Positions 1-5,799 of a stretch of DNA of 5,799 nt are shown in pieces. The stretch comes from Amylibacter sp. GTDB taxonomy: Bacteria; Pseudomonadota; Alphaproteobacteria; Rhodobacterales; Rhodobacteraceae. A model generated the notes under the pieces. That model was not told where the DNA came from and did no database searches. It was given only the letters and a program-made list of their open reading frames with translations. The position numbers and the translations under genes were made by a program. Where the stretch lies: positions 1 through 5,799 of the forward strand of contig DAOUQS010000137.1 in assembly GCA_030625465.1 (NCBI GenBank), read 5' to 3'. Every line of letters begins with the position of its first letter. Position 1 is the first letter of the stretch.

Positions 1-819
1 AAATACGCCGCCGAAAACAATATCGAAGTGCTTTATGGTCGCGAACTGGGTGTTGACCCCAAGATGATCGCGGCGGCAGGTGCCCGCATTCAAGAGGCCG
101 TTGATAAAGCCAATGCCGATCAGGGCGAAGTGCCGCTGGAACAAACCGCGCTTGTTGTCATCGGACGCGGCGCATCCGACCCTGATGCCAATGCCAACGT
201 ATCCAAAATTGCCCGCATGCTGTGGGAAGGTTTCGGATTTGGCTGGTGCGAAGTGGGCTATTCCGGCGTGACCTTTCCGCTGGTCGAACCCTGTTTGGAT
301 CACGTCGCCAAGCTGGGCTATAAGCGCGTTATTGTATTCCCGTACTTCCTGTTTTCAGGCATCCTGATCGACCGGATTTACGGCTTTACCGATAAATGTG
401 CAGGTAAATATCCGGCCATCGAATTTGTCAAAGCCGCCTATCTGAACGACCATGATAAAGTGATCCAAACCTTTGCTGAACGCATCACCGAACAGGTCGG
501 TGAAACACCCCCTGACAACTGTGCCGTTTGCAAATACCGCACCCAGATTTTGGGTTTTGAACATGAGGTCGGCGCACCACAAGAAAGCCACCACCACCAT
601 GTGGAAGGCCAAGGCGCCGAAGCGCCGGGATCAAACGTGGAAGATTGCGAACGCTGCGATACCTTTTGCACCGGCGAATGCCGCCTGTATCTGGACGATC
701 ACCACCACCATGATCACGACCATGCAAACGGGCACGACCACCATCTCCACGATCATGCCCATGCTGAATACCCCCATGCAAAACACCCGCACGGGCCTGA
801 AAGTACCCGCAAAAAGTGA
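1..819 (+). CDS. cbiX: Sirohydrochlorin cobaltochelatase CbiX, long form (5' end cut by window)
   Basis: Probably inserts Co2+ into sirohydrochlorin (factor II), the first committed step of the early-cobalt B12 route, in the cytoplasm. The frame is open from base 1 with no stop, so the true start and the N-terminal chelatase repeat lie upstream; the GTG at 28 is only an internal codon. The visible 272 residues hold the second CbiX repeat, with VVIGRGASDPDAN at about residues 52-64, GVTFPLVE at 89-96 and VFPYFLFSG at 112-120, all typical of CbiX. A C-terminal extension follows. It carries a CxxC (Cys 174 and 177), a second cysteine group (Cys 216, 219, 223, 227) and a His-rich tail. Long CbiX proteins such as that of Bacillus megaterium are known to carry a CxxC-linked Fe-S centre and a His-rich stretch, so the layout fits. 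The stop overlaps the cobH start by 4 bases. The family call is secure; metal specificity is inferred from context. Confidence 0.93.
   Translation, partial: KYAAENNIEVLYGRELGVDPKMIAAAGARIQEAVDKANADQGEVPLEQTALVVIGRGASDPDANANVSKIARMLWEGFGFGWCEVGYSGVTFPLVEPCLDHVAKLGYKRVIVFPYFLFSGILIDRIYGFTDKCAGKYPAIEFVKAAYLNDHDKVIQTFAERITEQVGETPPDNCAVCKYRTQILGFEHEVGAPQESHHHHVEGQGAEAPGSNVEDCERCDTFCTGECRLYLDDHHHHDHDHANGHDHHLHDHAHAEYPHAKHPHGPESTRKK
520..681 (+). other. Cysteine-rich segment of CbiX, candidate Fe-S site(s)
   Basis: Within cbiX, Cys codons at 520 and 529 form a CxxC followed by Lys-Tyr-Arg. Codons at 646, 655, 667 and 679 form a C-x2-C-x3-C-x3-C group. A short HHHH run (586-597) lies between them. 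In long-form CbiX enzymes a CxxC-type motif binds an Fe-S cluster. Here the residue two before the first Cys is Asp, not the Met of the published MxCxxC motif. Whether the second group joins the same cluster, binds another, or holds zinc or cobalt cannot be told from sequence. Confidence 0.6.
700..795 (+). other. His-rich tail of CbiX, candidate cobalt store
   Basis: This encodes about 32 residues of which 15 are His, mixed with Asp and Ala, beginning HHHHDHDH and ending near HPHG. Similar His-rich segments occur in cobalt and nickel chaperones and in long CbiX proteins, where they are thought to hold metal before delivery. The DNA looks repetitive (many CAC/CAT and GAT/GAC codons) only because of this composition. 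Confidence 0.75.
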
Positions 820-1481
820 CCAAACAGCCCCCACATATACAGCCGCTGAAATATGAACGTGTGCCCAATGCGATCTACAAGCAAAGTTTTGCTACTGTGG
901 CGAATGAAGCAAATCTGGGACGGTTTCCGCAAGATTTGCAAGCCGTAGTCACGCGACTGATCCATGCTTGCGGCATGGTGGAAATCGCTGACCGCATCAG
1001 CTTTTCTGCCGATGCGGGGCAGGCCGGGCGCGAAGCATTGCAGGCTGGCGCGCCGATCCTGTGTGATTGCGAAATGGTCGGTGCCGGCATCATTCGCCGC
1101 TATCTGCCCAAAGACAATGATGTGATCGTGACCCTGAACGACCCGATGACCCCTGACCTTGCCAAACAGATCGGCAATACGCGTTCTGCCGCTGCGGTCG
1201 AGCTGTGGAAAGGCCATCTGGACGGTGCGGTTGTCGCTATTGGTAACGCCCCCACCGCCCTGTTTCACCTGTTGGAATTGCTGGACGCTGGCTATCCCAA
1301 ACCTGCCTGCATATTGGGTTTTCCCGTAGGCTTTGTCGGGGCTGCCGAAAGCAAGGCAGAGCTGGCAAGCAATTCGCGCGACTGTAATTTTATCACCCTG
1401 CGCGGCCGCAAAGGCGGTTCGGCCATGGCATCCGCTGCCGTTAACGCGCTGGCCGCTGGCCTGATCGAGGTGCGCCAATGA
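816..1481 (+). CDS. cobH: Precorrin-8X methylmutase (CobH/CbiC)
   Basis: Catalyses the 1,5-shift of the C11 methyl to C12, turning (cobalt-)precorrin-8 into (cobalt-)hydrogenobyrinate, the last step of corrin ring formation. The 221 residues span the full family length. Clear family blocks are NAIYKQSF (18-25), HACGMVE with the likely catalytic His at 50 (equivalent to His43 of Pseudomonas denitrificans CobH), AGAPILCDCEMV (77-88), GNTRSAAA (120-127), GNAPTALFHLLE (143-154), GFPVGFVGAAESK (168-180) and GRKGGSAM (197-204). The GTG start at 816 overlaps the cbiX stop in a GTGA. I chose it because the conserved N-terminal block sits close behind, and a GTG at codon 16 would cut into that block. 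No clear Shine-Dalgarno sequence precedes it, so translation probably depends on reinitiation after cbiX. The stop overlaps the cobL start. Confidence 0.96.
   Translation: MTKQPPHIQPLKYERVPNAIYKQSFATVANEANLGRFPQDLQAVVTRLIHACGMVEIADRISFSADAGQAGREALQAGAPILCDCEMVGAGIIRRYLPKDNDVIVTLNDPMTPDLAKQIGNTRSAAAVELWKGHLDGAVVAIGNAPTALFHLLELLDAGYPKPACILGFPVGFVGAAESKAELASNSRDCNFITLRGRKGGSAMASAAVNALAAGLIEVRQ
1467..1472 (+). promoter_or_regulatory. Ribosome binding site of cobL
   Basis: GAGGTG lies inside the end of cobH, 5 bases before the cobL ATG at 1478. It supports that start. Confidence 0.6.
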
Positions 1482-2677
1482 CCGCTTGGTTGCACATCAT
1501 CGGCATCGGCGAAGACGGGCTGGATGGGCTGACAACATCGGCGCGATCTGCCATTGCCTCGGCGGATTATATTGTCGGTGGCAAACGGCATCACGGCTTG
1601 ATCGGTGATTGTTCGGCCAAGCGCATAAACTGGCCGTCGCCCTTTAACGCATTACTGTCACAGCTACAGGATTTGCGCGGTAAAAACGTGGTGATTTTGG
1701 CGACCGGTGATCCCTTGTGGTTCTCGGTCGGCAACAGACTTGCCGCGACCTTTGAACTCCGCGAACTGGCTTTTTATCCCCATATATCAGCCTTCCAACT
1801 GGCCGCTTCAAAACTGGGCTGGGCCATGCAGGATACTGATTGCCTTAGCGTGCATGGCCGCCCGCTTGCGCGGATCAAACCGCATGTGCAAAATGCCCGA
1901 AAACTGTTGCTGCTGACCAGCAATGGCAAAGCCGTTGCCGATATTGCGTTGATGCTGACAGGCTTGGGTTTCGGCCTAAGCAAACTGACCGCTATCGCCA
2001 ATATGGGCGGCGCGGATGAGGTGCTATTTGAAGGGTTGGCGCAAAACTGGGCGCATGATGTGCCTGACCTGAACACGCTTGCGGTTGACTGTATCGCATT
2101 GCCGAACACGCGGGTTCTATCCCCTGGTTACGGCTTGCCGGATGATGCATTTTTGCATGACGGCACCATGACCAAACAGGATGTGCGCGCGGTCACTCTG
2201 GCGAAACTTGCGCCAATGCCAAACGCTTTGCTTTGGGACGTTGGCTGCGGCTGCGGCTCGGTCGCGGTTGAATGGATGCGCGCGGCACAAGGTGCGCGCG
2301 CCATCGGAATAGAGGCACGCGACGACCGCCGCACAATGGCCGCGACGAACGCCGATAATCTGGGCGGGTTTGATCTGCAACTGATTGCCGGATCAGCGCC
2401 CGCAGCCTTAAACAGCTTGGAAACCCCCGATGCGATTTTCATCGGCGGCGGGTTAAGTGCGGAAGTGTTCGATCTATGCTTTGCAGCACTCAAACCCATG
2501 GGGCGGCTGGTTTGCAATGCGGTGACCTTAGGCTCTGAACAGGTGCTTTTGGAAAAATACGGGCAACACGGCGGTGATCTGGCAAAATTGCAATTCGCCC
2601 ATGCAACCCCCATTGGCGGCAAGGTAGGCTGGAAACCGGCAATGCCTGTCACACAATACTCTGTGGTGAAAAAATGA
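1478..2677 (+). CDS. cobL: Precorrin-6Y C5,15-methyltransferase (decarboxylating), CobL/CbiET fusion
   Basis: A two-domain SAM enzyme that methylates C5 and C15 of the (cobalt-)precorrin-6B/7 intermediates and decarboxylates the C12 acetate; its product feeds CobH. Residues 1 to about 205 are the CbiE domain, of tetrapyrrole methylase fold, with GIGEDGLDGL (9-18), VGGKRH (33-38) and ATGDPLWFSVG (75-85). Residues from about 215 to the end are the CbiT domain, of Rossmann methyltransferase fold, with HDGTMTKQDVRA (227-238), the SAM-binding motif I DVGCGCGSVAVEWMR (254-268) and IFIGGGLS (320-327). The C-terminus matches the family pattern (KPAMPVTQYSV at 386-396). The length of 399 residues is normal for the fused form. 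The ATG overlaps the cobH stop in an ATGA and is preceded by GAGGTG; the stop overlaps the cobI start the same way. No truncation is seen. Confidence 0.96.
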   Translation: MTAWLHIIGIGEDGLDGLTTSARSAIASADYIVGGKRHHGLIGDCSAKRINWPSPFNALLSQLQDLRGKNVVILATGDPLWFSVGNRLAATFELRELAFYPHISAFQLAASKLGWAMQDTDCLSVHGRPLARIKPHVQNARKLLLLTSNGKAVADIALMLTGLGFGLSKLTAIANMGGADEVLFEGLAQNWAHDVPDLNTLAVDCIALPNTRVLSPGYGLPDDAFLHDGTMTKQDVRAVTLAKLAPMPNALLWDVGCGCGSVAVEWMRAAQGARAIGIEARDDRRTMAATNADNLGGFDLQLIAGSAPAALNSLETPDAIFIGGGLSAEVFDLCFAALKPMGRLVCNAVTLGSEQVLLEKYGQHGGDLAKLQFAHATPIGGKVGWKPAMPVTQYSVVKK

Positions 2678-3375
2678 ACGGAAAACTTTACGGCATCGGC
2701 CTGGGGCCGGGCGACCCTGAATTGATGACTTTGAAAGCCGCGCGATTAATCAAAGCGGCGACCTGCATCGCTTACCCCATGCTGGAAACCGGCACCAGCT
2801 TTGCGCGTTCCATCGCACAGGATCATATCGCTGACGGGGTGCGTGAAATAGCCATCGAAATCCCGATGTCGGTGGCCCGCAAGCCTGCGCAAGACGCTTA
2901 CGACAAAGGTGCCGAAGAAATTCGCGCCGTGCTGGAAGTGGGGCAGGACATTGTCGTTCTGTGCGAAGGCGACCCGTTTTTCTACGGCTCTTTCATGTAT
3001 CTTTTTTCCCGCCTGTCGGAAGATTTTGAAGTGCAGATTGTCCCCGGTGTCAACTCGGTTTCCGCCTGTGCGTCCGTGGTCGAACGCCCACTTGTGGCCC
3101 GCAGCGAAGTGCTAACAATTGTGCCCGCAACGCTGCCCGCCGATGACCTGTCAGAAAAAATCGCCAATGCCGAAGCGATTGCCGTGATGAAAGTCGGCCG
3201 TCACCTGAATAAAGTCAAAGACATTCTTGCCGCGCAAAACCTGATGGATTTCGCCCATTACGTTGAACGCGCAACCCTGCCCAATCAAAAGGCAATGCCG
3301 CTGGCGGATGCCCCCGATGTTGCCCCCTATTTTTCAATGATTCTGGTTTCAAAAGGAAATGACCCTTGGCTGTAA
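2674..3375 (+). CDS. cobI: Precorrin-2 / cobalt-factor II C20-methyltransferase (CobI/CbiL)
   Basis: SAM-dependent tetrapyrrole methylase that adds the C20 methyl, acting directly after CbiX in the early-cobalt route. The 233-residue protein has the class III methylase fold throughout: GIGLGPGDPELMTLKA (7-22), CEGDPFFYGSFMYL (97-110), VPGVNSVSACA (123-133), PATLPADDL (151-159) and VMKVGRHLNKV (171-181). The combination of FYGSFMYL with PGVNS and the MKVGR block separates CobI/CbiL from the related CobJ and CobM. The ATG overlaps the cobL stop (ATGA), with GGTGA at 2665-2669 as a plausible Shine-Dalgarno sequence. The end overlaps the next gene by 10 bases. Sequence alone does not show whether it prefers metal-free precorrin-2 or cobalt-factor II; cbiX next door favours the cobalt form. 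Confidence 0.95.
   Translation: MNGKLYGIGLGPGDPELMTLKAARLIKAATCIAYPMLETGTSFARSIAQDHIADGVREIAIEIPMSVARKPAQDAYDKGAEEIRAVLEVGQDIVVLCEGDPFFYGSFMYLFSRLSEDFEVQIVPGVNSVSACASVVERPLVARSEVLTIVPATLPADDLSEKIANAEAIAVMKVGRHLNKVKDILAAQNLMDFAHYVERATLPNQKAMPLADAPDVAPYFSMILVSKGNDPWL
3353..3357 (+). promoter_or_regulatory. Ribosome binding site that decides the TTG start of cbiG-cobJ
   Basis: AAGGA inside the end of cobI, 8 bases before the TTG at 3366. The ATG at 3359 is out of frame with the long reading frame, so the Shine-Dalgarno spacing supports TTG as the start. Confidence 0.7.
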
Positions 3376-5168
3376 AACCCGTTGTAATCTGCCTGTCCCG
3401 CTCGGGCCAGACAACCGCCGATAAAATCGCAAAAATCACCGGCTATGCCGTGCATGGCCGCAAGGGCCGTGTCGATCAGGCGGATGCATTTTTTGACAAC
3501 GCGCTGGACCATATCCGTGATCTGTTTGCTGCCAAAACCCCCGTGATCGGTATCTGCGCTTCGGGCGTTTTGATCCGCGCCGTGGCCCCGATGCTGAACG
3601 ATAAAACTGCCGAACCACCGGTTATCAGCGTTGCCGATGACGGTTCAACCGTGGTGCCGCTGTTAGGCGGGCATCGCGGTGCCAACCGTTTAGCCAAGGA
3701 ACTGGCCGGTATGCTTTCGGGCCATGCCGCCGTCACCACCGCAGGCGATATCGCCCTTGGCGTGGCCTTGGATGAACCGCCTTTAGGCTGGCGTTTGGCG
3801 AACCCTGAGAATGCCAAGGGTGTTATGGCGGGCCTGCTTTCGGATGGCACAGCGAAGATCAAAGGCGAAAATATCTGGGGTCTGGACAGTAATCCAAATG
3901 GCACAGTCACGCTTGTAGCCACCGAAGAAATGACCATAGGCAATGACACAACGCTGGTTTATCACCCGCAAAAAATCACGCTTGGTGTCGGTTGTGCGCG
4001 CAACTGTGATCCGCAGGAATTGTGGGAATTGGTGCAAAAAACATTCACCGATAACAACATCGCCCTTGGTTGCATTGCCGCCATCGGCTCGCTTGATCTT
4101 AAGGCCGATGAACCGGCGATGAACCTGCTGGCCGCACGTCTGGGCGTGCCGTTTCGGGTGTTCACGGCAGAACAGTTGGAAGCCCATGTCGATCAACTGG
4201 AAAACCCATCCGATGTGGTCTTCGCCGAGGTCGGTTGTCACGGCGTATCGGAAGCCGCCGCTTTGGCCTTGGGCAATACAGGCGCAAACCTGAAAATCGC
4301 AAAGCAAAAAACCAAAAATGCCACCTGCGCATTGGCCATTTCAAACGCCCCCGTAACAGAACTCAAAGGCAGCACACGCGGCAAACTTTCAATCGTCGGC
4401 ATAGGCCCGGGGCAGGCATCTTGGCGCACACCCGAAGCCAGCCAACTGGTGGCTGAAGCACAGGAACTGGTCGGATACGGCCTGTATATAGACCTGCTGG
4501 GGCCGCTGGCCATTGGCAAAACCCGTTCCGACTTTCACTTGGGCGCAGAAGAGGACCGTTGCCGTTACGCATTGGAACAAGCCGCCAAAGGCAAAAACGT
4601 TGCCCTGATCTGTTCGGGTGATGCAGGTATTTACGCGATGGGCGCGCTGGTGTTCGAACTGATGGATCGTGGCGTGGACGAGTTGGGCGTGTCGGATGCC
4701 GCCCACCGCGTGGAAATAAAATGCACCCCCGGTGTTAGCGCCTTGCAGGGTGCCGCCGCGCGCGCAGGCGCCCCGTTGGGCCACGATTTTTGCGCCATAT
4801 CCCTGTCGGATTTGCTGACCCACCGCGCAGACATCATCAAGCGATTGCAAGCCGCCGCCGTCGGTGATTTTGTCATCGCGTTCTACAACCCCGTATCAAA
4901 ACGCCGCCGCACCTTGCTGGCCGAAGCCCGCGATATTCTGTTGGATCACCGCCCCGCAGATACCCCCGTGATGCTGGCGCGGTCATTGGGCCGCCATGAT
5001 GAAAGCATCCGTTACGTTCACCTTGCCGATCTGGAAGTCGACGATGTGGATATGATGACCGTGGTTCTGGTAGGCTCAAGCAATTCGAAACTGGCACAAT
5101 TGGGCGAAGGCCCGCGCATGTATACGCCGCGCGGCTATGCCCGCAAAATTGATGGAGACCTGTCATGA
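3366..5168 (+). CDS. cobJ: Fused cobalt-precorrin-5A hydrolase (CbiG) and precorrin-3B / cobalt-factor III C17-methyltransferase (CobJ/CbiH)
   Basis: A 600-residue bifunctional corrin enzyme. Residues 1 to about 325 are a full-length CbiG, which opens the ring A lactone and releases acetaldehyde. Its CbiG N domain (about 44-124) shows GICASGVLIRAVAPML (62-77) and LLGGHRGAN (99-107). A middle part (about 128-200) follows, and the CbiG C domain (about 204-325) shows LGVGCARNCD (206-215) and FAEVGCHGVSEAA (286-298). After a short linker, residues 340 to about 572 form the CobJ/CbiH methylase, which methylates C17 and contracts the ring: IVGIGPG (343-349), LICSGDAGIYAMGA (414-427), CTPGVSALQGAAA (453-465), HDFCAISLSDLL (473-484) and FYNPVSKRRR (506-515). 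The usual Pro-Trp after SDLLT is His-Arg here. The TTG start is supported by the Shine-Dalgarno sequence and by the first beta strand beginning at residue 5; the GTG at 3450 would remove it. The ATGA overlap couples the gene to cobM. Both domain calls are strong. Confidence 0.94.
   Translation: MAVKPVVICLSRSGQTTADKIAKITGYAVHGRKGRVDQADAFFDNALDHIRDLFAAKTPVIGICASGVLIRAVAPMLNDKTAEPPVISVADDGSTVVPLLGGHRGANRLAKELAGMLSGHAAVTTAGDIALGVALDEPPLGWRLANPENAKGVMAGLLSDGTAKIKGENIWGLDSNPNGTVTLVATEEMTIGNDTTLVYHPQKITLGVGCARNCDPQELWELVQKTFTDNNIALGCIAAIGSLDLKADEPAMNLLAARLGVPFRVFTAEQLEAHVDQLENPSDVVFAEVGCHGVSEAAALALGNTGANLKIAKQKTKNATCALAISNAPVTELKGSTRGKLSIVGIGPGQASWRTPEASQLVAEAQELVGYGLYIDLLGPLAIGKTRSDFHLGAEEDRCRYALEQAAKGKNVALICSGDAGIYAMGALVFELMDRGVDELGVSDAAHRVEIKCTPGVSALQGAAARAGAPLGHDFCAISLSDLLTHRADIIKRLQAAAVGDFVIAFYNPVSKRRRTLLAEARDILLDHRPADTPVMLARSLGRHDESIRYVHLADLEVDDVDMMTVVLVGSSNSKLAQLGEGPRMYTPRGYARKIDGDLS
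5154..5157 (+). promoter_or_regulatory. Ribosome binding site of cobM
   Basis: GGAG within the end of cbiG-cobJ, 7 bases before the cobM ATG at 5165. It supports that start. Confidence 0.65.
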
Positions 5169-5799
5169 AAGTCTATTTTATCGGTGCCGGCCCCGGCGAC
5201 CCCGACCTGATTACGGTCAAAGGCAAAGCCCTGATCGAACGCTGCAAAGTGTGCCTATACGCAGGTTCATTGGTGCCAGAGGCCGTTGTGGCCTTTGCCC
5301 CCAAAGACGCTATCGTCAAAGATACCGCGGTGATGACACTGGATGATACTCACGCCGAAATTCTGGCCGCACACAAATGCGGCGAAGATGTTGCCCGCGT
5401 CCATTCCGGCGACCCGTCATTATACGGTGCAATCGCCGAACAAATCCGCCGGCTGAATGCGGCCGGTGTCGAATATGAAATTATTCCCGGCGTGTCCGCG
5501 TACGCCGCAATGGCTGCCACCATCGGGCAGGAATTGACCATCCCCGAGGTTGCACAATCCATCGTGCTGACCCGCATGTCGATGCAATCCACATCCATGC
5601 CCACAGGCGAAACGCTGGACAATTTTGGCCGCACAGGCGCGACACTGGCGATCCATCTGGCGATCCGAAACATGCGCGAAATCGAACGCCAACTGATCCC
5701 GCATTACGGCGCCGATTGCCCCGTGGTTGTCGGCTACCGCGTAGGCTGGCCCGACCAGCTGATCATTCGTGGAACCCTGTCGGATATCCGCAAAAAAGT
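5165..5799 (+). CDS. cobM: Precorrin-4 / cobalt-precorrin-4 C11-methyltransferase (CobM/CbiF), 3' end cut by window
   Basis: SAM-dependent methylase that adds the C11 methyl, the same group that CobH later moves to C12. The frame is open to the last base (211 full codons plus two bases). The family is usually about 250 residues, so some 40 C-terminal residues are missing from the window. Visible motifs are FIGAGPGDPDLITVKG (5-20), LYAGSLVP (31-38), VHSGDPSLYGA (79-89), IIPGVSAYAAMAA (107-119), SMPTGETL (144-151), GATLAIHLAIRN (158-169) and YRVGWPDQLIIRGTL (191-205). YAGSLVP together with the late VGWPD block separates CobM/CbiF from CobI and CobJ. The start ATG overlaps the stop of cbiG-cobJ and has a good Shine-Dalgarno sequence. 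Its substrate comes from the CobJ half of the preceding protein and its product goes to the CbiG half. Confidence 0.95.
   Translation, partial: MKVYFIGAGPGDPDLITVKGKALIERCKVCLYAGSLVPEAVVAFAPKDAIVKDTAVMTLDDTHAEILAAHKCGEDVARVHSGDPSLYGAIAEQIRRLNAAGVEYEIIPGVSAYAAMAATIGQELTIPEVAQSIVLTRMSMQSTSMPTGETLDNFGRTGATLAIHLAIRNMREIERQLIPHYGADCPVVVGYRVGWPDQLIIRGTLSDIRKK

Noticed and set aside
28..30. GTG at 28 as the start of cbiX
   Set aside because: The frame is open upstream to base 1, and half of the chelatase domain would be missing; this is an internal codon of a gene cut by the window edge.
586..795. Repeat-like CAC/CAT and GAT/GAC runs that could suggest a tandem repeat or regulatory array
   Set aside because: The pattern follows the reading frame and encodes the His-rich tail; no repeat unit of fixed length or spacing is present.
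473..868. Open frames of about 127 codons on both strands over the cbiX tail
   Set aside because: Their Thr/Met/Ile-rich and Gly/Arg/His-rich compositions come from reading the His/Asp codon run in other frames.
753..1478. A 241-codon open frame on the - strand across cobH
   Set aside because: It lies antisense to a gene with strong family motifs, has no recognisable protein motif, and is rich in Gly, Gln and Arg as expected of a frame shadow.
2128..2652. A 174-codon open frame on the - strand opposite the CbiT domain
   Set aside because: It is a shadow of cobL, with Ser/Pro/Ala-rich sequence and no recognisable motif.
3783..4307. A 174-codon open frame on the - strand opposite the CbiG domain
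   Set aside because: It is antisense to well-conserved CbiG motifs and shows no domain or ribosome binding site of its own.

Overview
The whole window is one stretch of a cobalamin (vitamin B12) corrin-ring operon. Six genes all lie on the + strand, and the first and last are cut by the window edges. In order they are cbiX (cobaltochelatase, 3' part), cobH/cbiC (precorrin-8X methylmutase), cobL/cbiET (C5,15-methyltransferase/decarboxylase), cobI/cbiL (C20-methyltransferase), a fused cbiG-cobJ (lactone hydrolase plus C17-methyltransferase) and cobM/cbiF (C11-methyltransferase, 5' part). The protein motifs, the fused CbiE-CbiT and the moderately high G+C by eye suggest an alphaproteobacterium, perhaps a marine member of or near the Rhodobacterales. 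This placement is an inference and is not tested against any database.

Layout: there is no intergenic DNA at all. Four junctions are 4-base stop/start overlaps (GTGA at 816-819; ATGA at 1478-1481, 2674-2677 and 5165-5168). The fifth (cobI to cbiG-cobJ) is a 10-base overlap using a TTG start with a good Shine-Dalgarno sequence. I see no promoter, riboswitch, terminator, RNA gene, repeat array or mobile element. The operon promoter, and any cobalamin riboswitch, must lie upstream of the window.

How the genes work together: CbiX inserts cobalt into sirohydrochlorin. CobI methylates C20, the CobJ half methylates C17 and contracts the ring, CobM methylates C11, and the CbiG half opens the lactone with loss of acetaldehyde. 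CobL then methylates C5 and C15 and decarboxylates the C12 acetate, and CobH moves the C11 methyl to C12 to give (cobalt-)hydrogenobyrinate. The steps not encoded here are C1 methylation (CbiD in the early-cobalt route) and precorrin-6A reduction (CobK/CbiJ). CbiX together with a full-length CbiG points to the early-cobalt ('anaerobic') route, although several proteins look like the forms usually named after the aerobic Cob series.

The pathway itself is well known, and I found no undescribed system. The points most worth a second look are the double cysteine motif and His-rich tail of CbiX, the CbiG-CobJ fusion of non-consecutive enzymes, and a substituted motif in the CobJ half.
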